Below are positions 1 to 8,212 of a stretch of DNA of 8,212 nt, one piece after another. Numbering within the stretch: the first letter of the stretch is position 1; every line of letters begins with the position of its first letter. A program made the position numbers and the translations under genes. The notes below the pieces were generated by a model. The model made no database searches. It worked only from the letters and a program-made list of their open reading frames with translations, and was not told the DNA's origin. This stretch comes from SHZI01 sp049290495 (GTDB lineage: Bacteria; Pseudomonadota; Gammaproteobacteria; Steroidobacterales; GCA-2729495): positions 1 to 8,212 of the forward strand of contig JBATNV010000102.1 of NCBI GenBank assembly GCA_049290495.1, in the 5' to 3' direction.

Positions 1-1
1 G

Positions 2-619
2 CTGCGCAACCGGATGCCGGAGGCGCAGAAGTTGCTGGTCAGCGTGGTCTGGTCCGACGCAGGGCGCGTCGACTACATGCTCGAAGGCACAGTCAATGGT
101 GCGGGTAGCGCGCTGGACTGGCTGGCCAAACGCGAGAAGCTGGAGCTGAGTGACTTGCTGGAGGCCGGCAACCTGGCGATTGCAGCCGGACTCGAACCGC
201 CACTGTTTCTGAATGGCATCGGCGGACTCGGCTCGCCCTTCTGGCGCAGTGATTTCGAATCAGGCTTTGCCGGTATCGGAACCATCGGCACGCGCCTGCT
301 CGCGGTACTTGAGAGTATCGCCTTCCTGCTGTACACGAACTACCGCGCACTGGAAGCACACGGCCTGCCCTTCACGCGCCTGCTGCTGACCGGTGGGTTG
401 TCCCTCAACGACTACCTGTGTCAGTGCCTCGCTGACCTGAGCGGTACCCTGGTTGCGCGCAGCGAAGAGCCCGAAGCGACCGCGCGCGGCCTGGCACGAC
501 TGATCGCCGCTGAGGACGCCGGTGACTGGCCGATTCCGGCAATGTCAATATTAAGGCCTGCGGAGAACCCAGCTCTGCACTCACGCTTCAGCCGTTGGCA
601 GGCTTTGATGGCCTCATAA
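2..619 (+). CDS. FGGY-family carbohydrate kinase, C-terminal part (5' end outside window)
   Basis: This is the 3' end of a kinase that phosphorylates a polyol or sugar with ATP in the cytoplasm. The frame is open from base 2 (Leu-Arg-Asn-Arg before the first Met at 14), so that Met is internal and the gene starts upstream. The visible 205 residues fit the FGGY C-terminal ATPase domain. They include a glycerol-kinase-like LEGTVNGAGSALDWL stretch, an NGIGGLGSPFW segment matching the family's aromatic-Gly-Ala-Pro-Tyr-Trp region, a TGGLSLNDYLCQCLADLSG nucleotide-binding segment and a closing EATARGLARL helix. Several glycerol kinase consensus residues differ, such as TGG for DGG and FW for YW, so the substrate cannot be read from this half; a glycerol kinase relative is the best guess. 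It stops at TAA (617-619), tail to tail with lpdA. Family assignment is firm, substrate is not. Confidence 0.8.
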   Translation: MRNRMPEAQKLLVSVVWSDAGRVDYMLEGTVNGAGSALDWLAKREKLELSDLLEAGNLAIAAGLEPPLFLNGIGGLGSPFWRSDFESGFAGIGTIGTRLLAVLESIAFLLYTNYRALEAHGLPFTRLLLTGGLSLNDYLCQCLADLSGTLVARSEEPEATARGLARLIAAEDAGDWPIPAMSILRPAENPALHSRFSRWQALMAS

Positions 620-666
620 GCGCCATCGTGCTGCAGCGCGGAGCCTGGCTCTGTATGTCAGCCGGC

Positions 667-2523
667 TTACTTCTTCTTCGGCAGGTACAGGTCAACCAGC
701 GTGCCTTCAAAGGCCTCAGCCGCGAAGGCGACGGTTTCAGACAGGGTCGGGTGCGGATGGATCGTCAGTCCGATGTCGGCCGCATCACAGCCCATCTCGA
801 TAGCCAGCGCGACTTCAGAAATGAGATCCCCGGCATTCGGACCGACGATGCCGGCACCGATCACGCGGCGCGTCTTTGTGTCAAAGAGCAGCTTGGTCAT
901 GCCCTCGTCGCGATTGAGACCAAGCGCCCGGCCGCTGGCAGCCCAGGGGAACTGGCCCTTGCCGTAGTCCACGCCATTGGCTTTGGCTTCGGTTTCCGTC
1001 ATGCCTACCCAGGCGATTTCCGGATCGGTATAGGCGACTGACGGGATGACCCGCGCATCGAATGCCGCCTTGTGGCCTGCGGCGACTTCGGCAGCCACCC
1101 GACCCTCGTGATTGGCCTTATGCGCCAGCATCGGCTGGCCGACGATATCGCCGACCGCGAAAATATGCGACAGATTGGTGCGCATCTGCCGGTCGACCGG
1201 GATGAAGCCGCGCTGATCGACCGTGACCCCGGCCTTTTCGGCTGACAGGCGCTTGCCGTTCGGCGTACGGCCGACTGCCATGAGGACTTGGTCGTAGCTT
1301 TCAGTCGCGGAGGTCTTGCCCTCGAAGCTGACCTGCAGGCCTTCAGCCACTGGCACGATCTTCGTGACCTTTGTGCCGGTCATGATCTGCGCATAGCGCT
1401 TGGCGATACGCCGCTGCAGCGGCCGGACCAGGTCCGGATCACAGCCGGGCATCAGGCCATCGGTGAGTTCGACCACCGAGATCTTCGTGCCGAGCGCGCT
1501 GTAAACGGTGGCCATTTCCAGCCCGATGATGCCGCCACCGACTACCAGCATGGTCTTCGGCAGACTGCGCAGTTCCAGCGCACCGGTGGAATCGATGATG
1601 CGTGGGTCATCCGGGAACCCCGGCAGCCGCACACATTCAGAACCCGCTGCGATGATGCACTGTCTGAAGGCAATGACCTTGCGCTGCTCACCATCGATAA
1701 CTTGCAGATGGTACGGCGACAGGAAGCTGCCGGTACCGCGCACGATATCCACCTTGCGCTGTTTGGCCAGCGTCGCAAGACCACCGGTCAACTTGCCGAC
1801 CGTGCGTTCCTTCCAGCCGCGCAGCGCGTCGATATCAATCTGCGGCTCGGCATAGCGCAGCCCGCAGTCGGCCATACCCTCGACGTCGTCGATGACTTTG
1901 GCTGCATGCAGCAGCGCCTTGGACGGGATGCAGCCGACGTTCAGGCAGACACCGCCGAGCGCGGCCCAGCGTTCAACCAGCGTGACCTTGAGACCGAGAT
2001 CGGCAGCGCGGAACGCAGCCGGATAACCACCCGGACCAGCACCAAGTACCAGCAGTTCAGTTTCGAGATCAACCGGCCCGCTGTAGGTCGCAGCCGTATC
2101 GGGAATCGCGACCGACGGTGGAGGCTTGTCTGCGGGTGCTGCCCTCTTCGTGCTGCCAGCGGCGGCGGGAGGCGGGGTCGCCTGCGCGCTGGCTGGGGCT
2201 GCACTCGCCGCAGCGACACCAGCCGGTGTACTCGCTGGTGTACCCGCGGGGACACTGGCCGGCGCACTCGCCGCTAGTGCAACCGCCTCGCCTTCCAGCC
2301 TGACGATCAGCTGTCCTTCCGAGACCCGATCGCCCTTCTTCACCAGCAGCTCTTTGACGACGCCGCCGGCAGTCGAGGGCACTTCCATCGCCGCCTTGTC
2401 GGTTTCGAGCGTGATCAGCGTGCCTTCAGTCTTGACGGTATCGCCGACGGCAACATGGACTTCGATGATCTCGACGTTCTTGAAGTCGCCGAGATTGGGT
2501 ACCTTGACCTCGATCACTGCCAT
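667..2523 (-). CDS. lpdA: Dihydrolipoyl dehydrogenase (PDH E3) with N-terminal lipoyl domain
   Basis: E3 flavoprotein of the pyruvate dehydrogenase complex: it reoxidises dihydrolipoamide and passes electrons through FAD to NAD+. The 618 residues hold a lipoyl domain (about 1-79, lipoyl-lysine K43 in ETDKAAMEVP), an Ala/Pro-rich linker (about 80-150) and a full E3 core. Visible core motifs are the FAD-binding GAGPGG (161-166), redox cysteines C193 and C198 in GGVCLNVGCIPSK, the NAD-binding VVGGGIIG (327-334), the second FAD contact in AVGDIVGQPMLAHKA (456-470) and the catalytic H591/E596 pair in HPHPTLSE. E3s without a lipoyl domain are about 470 residues, so the extra length is the lipoyl domain plus linker, an arrangement known from Neisseria and Ralstonia. 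The start lies 6 nt after the aceF stop; no strong Shine-Dalgarno is visible, so translational coupling to aceF is likely. It is the last gene of the operon. Confidence 0.97.
   Translation of the reverse strand: MAVIEVKVPNLGDFKNVEIIEVHVAVGDTVKTEGTLITLETDKAAMEVPSTAGGVVKELLVKKGDRVSEGQLIVRLEGEAVALAASAPASVPAGTPASTPAGVAAASAAPASAQATPPPAAAGSTKRAAPADKPPPSVAIPDTAATYSGPVDLETELLVLGAGPGGYPAAFRAADLGLKVTLVERWAALGGVCLNVGCIPSKALLHAAKVIDDVEGMADCGLRYAEPQIDIDALRGWKERTVGKLTGGLATLAKQRKVDIVRGTGSFLSPYHLQVIDGEQRKVIAFRQCIIAAGSECVRLPGFPDDPRIIDSTGALELRSLPKTMLVVGGGIIGLEMATVYSALGTKISVVELTDGLMPGCDPDLVRPLQRRIAKRYAQIMTGTKVTKIVPVAEGLQVSFEGKTSATESYDQVLMAVGRTPNGKRLSAEKAGVTVDQRGFIPVDRQMRTNLSHIFAVGDIVGQPMLAHKANHEGRVAAEVAAGHKAAFDARVIPSVAYTDPEIAWVGMTETEAKANGVDYGKGQFPWAASGRALGLNRDEGMTKLLFDTKTRRVIGAGIVGPNAGDLISEVALAIEMGCDAADIGLTIHPHPTLSETVAFAAEAFEGTLVDLYLPKKK
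2211..2270. repeat. Degenerate 12-bp tandem repeat in the lpdA linker
   Basis: Four tandem 12-bp units (2223-2234, 2235-2246, 2247-2258, 2259-2270) share the plus-strand pattern C-N-G-G-N-R-Y-A-C-Y-S-G. A weaker fifth copy lies at 2211-2222. GGTGTAC occurs exactly at 2225 and again at 2237. In LpdA these bases encode tetrapeptides of the form Ala-(Ser/Gly)-(Val/Thr)-Pro at residues 89-92, 93-96 and 97-100, followed by AGVA at 101-104. Because the unit is a multiple of three, copy number could change without breaking the frame. An 11-bp GCACTCGCCGC at 2201-2211 recurs at 2264-2274. Found by eye. Confidence 0.7.
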
Positions 2524-2529
2524 GACCGC

Positions 2530-3828
2530 TCAGTCCGCCAGCAGACGATCCACGTCGCCCAGCAGGCCGACGAGGAAGGTCGAGAAGCGCGCACCGGTCG
2601 CACCGTCGATGACACGATGGTCATAGGCGAGCGACAGTGGCAGGAGCAGACGCGGCACAAACTTGTCCTTGGCCCAGACCGGCTTGATGCTGGCACGACC
2701 CACGCCGAGGATCGCTACCTCCGGCGCATTCACGATCGGACTGAAGTACGTACCGCCAATACCGCCCAGGCTCGAGATCGTGAAGGTACCGCCCTGCATC
2801 TCGTTGGCGGTCAGCTTGCCATTGCGTGCTTTTTCACTCTGCGTGCCAAGTTCTCGCGCGATGGTGTACAGGTCTTTCTGGTCGGCATCGCGAATCACCG
2901 GCACCACCAGGCCCTGCGGCGTATCCGCAGCGAAACCGATGTGCCAGTACTTCTTGTGCACGAGGCCAGTGCCGTCTTCGGTCAGCGAACTGTTGAAGTC
3001 CGGAAATTCCTTCAATGCCAGAACCGCCGCGCGGATGAAGAATGCCAGTGGTGTCAGCCTGACGCCGGCCGCTGTTGCCTTGTCCTTGAGCGCCTTGCGT
3101 CGCTCTTCCAGCACGGTGATATCTGCCTCGTCCTGCTGCGTGACATGCGGGATGTTAAGCCACGCTGCCTGCAGGCGCGGACCAGAGATCTTGCGTACCC
3201 GTGACAGCGGCGTGACTTCAACCGGTCCGAACTTCGCAAAGTCCACGACCGGTACTTTAGGCAGCGCGGGACCTGTGCTGATCGCGCCGCTCATCACCGA
3301 CTTCACAAACTGCTTGACGTCATCGAGCAGCACACGGCTCTTCTGGCCAGAGCCCCTTACGCGGCCAAGATCGACACCCAGTTCACGGGCAAACTTGCGC
3401 ACCGAGGGACTGGCATGCGCGCCTGCGAAGCTGGATTCATCGATCGGCGGCAAGCCCTGTGCAACAGCGGGCCGGGAGGGCTCTGGCGCGCGGCGCGCTG
3501 GCGGCGGCGCAGCAGCTTCCATTCGCGCTTCGGCGGGTGCGGCCGCTTTCTCTGCCGGTGCCGTGGCGGCGGCGGGTACGACTGCCGACTCATTCGCATC
3601 CAGAAACGCGATCAGGTCGCCGGTGGACACGCGGCCACCCTGCGCAACCTTGATCTCGATAACCGTACCGGCAACCGGCGATGGAACCTCCATAGCCGCC
3701 TTGTCCGTTTCCAGCGTGATCAGGGTCTGCTCGGCACGTACCTGGTCACCCGGCTTTACGACCACTTCAACGATCTCGACGTTCTTGAAGTCGCCGAGTT
3801 CCGGGACTCTTATCTCACGTCGTGCCAT
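2530..3828 (-). CDS. aceF: Dihydrolipoyllysine acetyltransferase (PDH E2), single lipoyl domain
   Basis: E2 core of the pyruvate dehydrogenase complex: it transfers the acetyl group from its lipoyl arm to CoA and forms the scaffold that E1 and E3 bind. The 432 residues show, in order, one lipoyl domain (about 1-78, K43 in ETDKAAMEVP), an Ala/Pro linker (about 80-135), a peripheral subunit-binding domain (about 138-175, SPSVRKFARELGVDL followed by GSGQKSRVLLDD) and the acyltransferase domain (about 200-432). The active site is in AYDHRVIDG, with H404 and D408; GTFTISSLGGIGG (347-359) and NAPEVAILGVG (367-377) are further E2 signatures. E. coli AceF has three lipoyl domains and about 630 residues, so this is the short form. 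A TGAGA at 3836-3840 serves as a moderate ribosome binding site 7 nt before the ATG. The gene starts 23 nt after the aceE stop and ends 6 nt before lpdA. Confidence 0.97.
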   Translation of the reverse strand: MARREIRVPELGDFKNVEIVEVVVKPGDQVRAEQTLITLETDKAAMEVPSPVAGTVIEIKVAQGGRVSTGDLIAFLDANESAVVPAAATAPAEKAAAPAEARMEAAAPPPARRAPEPSRPAVAQGLPPIDESSFAGAHASPSVRKFARELGVDLGRVRGSGQKSRVLLDDVKQFVKSVMSGAISTGPALPKVPVVDFAKFGPVEVTPLSRVRKISGPRLQAAWLNIPHVTQQDEADITVLEERRKALKDKATAAGVRLTPLAFFIRAAVLALKEFPDFNSSLTEDGTGLVHKKYWHIGFAADTPQGLVVPVIRDADQKDLYTIARELGTQSEKARNGKLTANEMQGGTFTISSLGGIGGTYFSPIVNAPEVAILGVGRASIKPVWAKDKFVPRLLLPLSLAYDHRVIDGATGARFSTFLVGLLGDVDRLLAD

Positions 3829-3835
3829 GAATCAT

Positions 3836-3840
3836 TCTCA
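3836..3840 (-). promoter_or_regulatory. Ribosome binding site of aceF
   Basis: On the minus strand TGAGA lies 7 nt upstream of the aceF ATG (3826-3828), inside the 23-nt gap after aceE. It is a moderate match to the Shine-Dalgarno consensus and supports this ATG as the start. An ATG at 3835-3833, 7 nt further upstream, is out of frame. Confidence 0.5.
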
Positions 3841-3851
3841 ACCCGGAAAAA

Positions 3852-6533
<2,682 letters not shown>

Positions 6534-6538
6534 TGTGG

Positions 6539-6542
6539 CTCC
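6539..6542 (-). promoter_or_regulatory. Ribosome binding site deciding the aceE start (GGAG before GTG)
   Basis: The minus strand reads GGAG, a 5-nt spacer CCACA, then GTG at 6533-6531. This is the best Shine-Dalgarno near the 5' end of aceE. The alternative TTG at 6557-6555 has only an AGGG about 4 nt upstream. The GTG is therefore the more likely start. Confidence 0.5.
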
Positions 6543-6543
6543 G

Positions 6544-6570
6544 CTGACGTTGTGCAACTTGCCCTATACT
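6544..6570 (+). promoter_or_regulatory. Candidate sigma-70 promoter for the M17 peptidase gene
   Basis: A TATACT (6565-6570) matches five of six bases of the -10 consensus. CTGACG (6544-6549) matches four of six of the -35 consensus, but the spacer is 15 bp, shorter than the usual 17. Transcription would start near 6577, leaving a leader of about 33 nt before the ATG at 6610. The -35 part is weak, and the site overlaps the region that must also drive aceE. Confidence 0.3.
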
Positions 6571-6609
6571 GCGGGCTGAATGGACTGAGGCTGAGCTGCC
6601 AGAAAAACA

Positions 6610-8202
6610 ATGATCGGCGTTTCGCCAAAACAGGTCAAGCAAACGGCAGCGAACAGCTTGTTTCCCGCCGGTATTCAATTCAAGGTGACACAGGTACCCG
6701 GTCGCCTGCGCAAAACTGCGCTCACGAAACTCGATCATCTGATCGTTATAACGCCAAACCGCCCGAAACCTTCGCTGTGGAGCGATATATCCGGACTCAA
6801 ATCACTGCAGCTGCGGATCAGCCGTCTGGGCAAGGCAGCTGCCGGCCGTGCACTGCGCTGCTCGCTCGGCGGCAGCACGACGGTTACAACACTGGGACTG
6901 ATGCCGCCAATAAAGGCTGGCGCCACTTTCTCAGCCTTCAGTCTGCTCAAGTTTGCCGGCGATCTGGTTGCCGACGCGATCGCTGACGAACCACGGTCGA
7001 TCGGCCTGATCGCGCATGGCTTTGCAGCCGACGAGGCTGAACGTATCGTCAGTGCGCTGCTACTGGCACTTGGCGCGCGTGCCTGGCAAGCACCCGTATT
7101 CCGGAAAGAAAGCCGACCCGAACAACTCAAGAAAGTGCAGCTGCTTGGCCTGCAGCGCGAGATCGACCTGGATCGCGTGCTGGCAGAGATCAACGGCGCA
7201 AACCTGGTACGTGGGCTTACGGCTTTGCCGGCCAACAAGCTGAATGCAACGACCTACCGGAAACTGCTCGCCACACTGGCCACACAGAACGGCTGGGACT
7301 TCGAGTGGCTGGATGAATCAGCACTCGCAAAACTCGGTGCCGGTGCTTTCCTGGCTGTTTCCCAGGGTAACGCCAGCCGTGACGCCGGCATCGCCCACCT
7401 GCGCTACCGGCCAGGTGGCAAAGTCAGCCAGCCCGATCTGGCGCTCGTCGGCAAGGGCATCATCTTTGATACTGGCGGCACCAATACCAAAGGCGCCACA
7501 CACATGCTCGACATGCACATGGACATGTCGGGCAGCGCCGTATCACTTGCTGTCCTGCAGGCGCTGACTACGCTCGCCTCGCCACTGTCTGTGGACTGCT
7601 GGCTGGCCATCACGGAGAACCGCAGCGGGCCGAACGCCTACAAGCAGCGTGATGTGATCACGGCGAGCAACGGCGTAACCATCGAAATCATGCACACCGA
7701 TGCGGAAGGCCGGATGGTACTGGCTGATACCCTGGCACTCGCCGGGAAGGACAAGCCGAAACTCATCATCGACTACGCGACGCTGACTGGCACCTGCGTC
7801 CATGCGCTTTCTGAACGCTACAGCGGGATCTTCAGCAACCGCGAGGCGCTCAACGAACTACTGGTACGCGTCGGCCGCGATTCCGGCGAGCGGGTCTGGC
7901 CCTTCCCGATGGACGAAGATTTCGACGATGACCTCAGGTCAAAGATCGCCGATGTCAGCCAGTGCAGCAGCAGCGGTGAAGCAGACCAGATCCTCGCCGC
8001 GCGATTCCTGCAGCGTTTTGTACCGGAAACCGCAATCTGGATCCACATGGACCTGTCCGCGGTGACCCGCAAGGACGGACTGGGACAGATGCCCGGCGGC
8101 TATACGGGTTTCGGCGTGCGCTACAGCCTGGCACTGCTGCTCGATCGCGCCGCCGATCTGCATGAAATGGCCACGCCAGTCGTGCGGCCACGCCACCGCT
8201 GA
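6610..8202 (+). CDS. M17 leucyl aminopeptidase family metallopeptidase
   Basis: A predicted cytoplasmic di-metal aminopeptidase that removes N-terminal residues from peptides; no signal peptide is seen. The 530 residues comprise a poorly conserved N-terminal domain (about 1-185) and the M17 catalytic domain (about 190-515). All five expected metal ligands are visible: K282 (VGKG), D287 (FDTGG), D305 (HMDM), D364 and E366 (HTDAEGR). The catalytic K294 (GGTNTKG) and R368 are also present. The family signature NTDAEGR(L) reads HTDAEGRM here, and the strand before D305 reads MHMDMSGSA rather than the common MKxDMGGA, so this is a divergent branch and not a clear PepA or PepB orthologue; I give no symbol. 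The ATG at 6610 is the first start after an in-frame TGA at 6592. No good Shine-Dalgarno precedes it, only AGAAAAACA. Divergent from aceE, it may be cotranscribed with a gene starting at 8202. Confidence 0.9.
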   Translation: MIGVSPKQVKQTAANSLFPAGIQFKVTQVPGRLRKTALTKLDHLIVITPNRPKPSLWSDISGLKSLQLRISRLGKAAAGRALRCSLGGSTTVTTLGLMPPIKAGATFSAFSLLKFAGDLVADAIADEPRSIGLIAHGFAADEAERIVSALLLALGARAWQAPVFRKESRPEQLKKVQLLGLQREIDLDRVLAEINGANLVRGLTALPANKLNATTYRKLLATLATQNGWDFEWLDESALAKLGAGAFLAVSQGNASRDAGIAHLRYRPGGKVSQPDLALVGKGIIFDTGGTNTKGATHMLDMHMDMSGSAVSLAVLQALTTLASPLSVDCWLAITENRSGPNAYKQRDVITASNGVTIEIMHTDAEGRMVLADTLALAGKDKPKLIIDYATLTGTCVHALSERYSGIFSNREALNELLVRVGRDSGERVWPFPMDEDFDDDLRSKIADVSQCSSSGEADQILAARFLQRFVPETAIWIHMDLSAVTRKDGLGQMPGGYTGFGVRYSLALLLDRAADLHEMATPVVRPRHR

Positions 8203-8212
8203 TGATCAACAC
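8202..8212 (+). CDS. Possible start of the next gene (Met-Ile-Asn-Thr..., cut by window end)
   Basis: The TGA ending the M17 peptidase gene (8200-8202) shares its A with an ATG (8202-8204), a TGATG overlap typical of translationally coupled genes in one operon. Only about four codons are visible, too few to name a product. No strong Shine-Dalgarno precedes it, which fits coupling by terminating ribosomes but could also mean the ATG is chance. Confidence 0.3.

Noticed and set aside
641..651. GAGC-CTG-GCTC hairpin between the kinase gene and lpdA as a terminator.
   Set aside because: The stem is 4 bp with no following T-run on either strand.
1288..2277. A 329-codon open frame on the plus strand antisense to lpdA.
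   Set aside because: It has the same codon-on-codon phase opposite a well-supported gene, its composition is shadow-like, and there is no recognisable domain.
3480..3600. Low-complexity GC-rich stretch in aceF as a possible insertion.
   Set aside because: It encodes the normal Ala/Pro-rich linker between the lipoyl and subunit-binding domains, in frame.
6549..6558. Small inverted repeat GTTG-TG-CAAC as an operator for aceE or the peptidase gene.
   Set aside because: The arms are only 4 bp, expected by chance, and no known regulator site matches.
6580..6588. Tiny upstream frame ATG-GAC-TGA in the peptidase leader.
   Set aside because: It is two codons long with no ribosome binding site and no sign of attenuation; chance is the simplest explanation.

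Overview
The window is a compact, almost fully coding piece of a bacterial chromosome with high GC (about 60% by eye). Codon use is GC-rich, with TTA, CTA and TCA codons avoided over long stretches. The pyruvate dehydrogenase (PDH) genes are of the type with a homodimeric E1 (AceE) and an E3 carrying its own lipoyl domain, which is typical of Beta- and Gammaproteobacteria. I infer a gammaproteobacterium of the Xanthomonadales/Nevskiales/Steroidobacterales kind. That placement rests on gene style only and is not firm.

Layout: (1) 2-619, plus strand, is the 3' end of an FGGY-family carbohydrate kinase related to glycerol kinase; its N-terminal half lies outside the window. (2) 667-6533 (or 6557), minus strand, is a complete PDH operon read aceE, aceF, lpdA, with gaps of 23 and 6 nt. 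It meets the kinase gene tail to tail across 47 nt. (3) 6610-8202, plus strand, is a complete M17 (leucyl aminopeptidase family) metallopeptidase gene, divergent from aceE across only 52-76 nt that must hold both promoters. (4) The last bases show a TGATG stop/start overlap, probably the start of the next gene.

How the genes work together: AceE decarboxylates pyruvate with thiamine diphosphate and acetylates the lipoyl arm of AceF. AceF passes the acetyl group to CoA. LpdA reoxidises dihydrolipoamide with FAD and NAD+. AceF has one lipoyl domain where the E. coli enzyme has three, and LpdA carries another at its own N-terminus. The two lipoyl domains are alike in protein and DNA, including a 27-base identical tract, which points to duplication or gene conversion inside the operon. 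The kinase and the peptidase have no visible functional link to PDH.

There is no tRNA, rRNA, CRISPR array, insertion sequence or phage gene that I can see. The window is largely ordinary core metabolism. The points most worth checking are the repeat-built LpdA linker, the shared lipoyl coding tract, the very short divergent promoter region and the aceE start codon.
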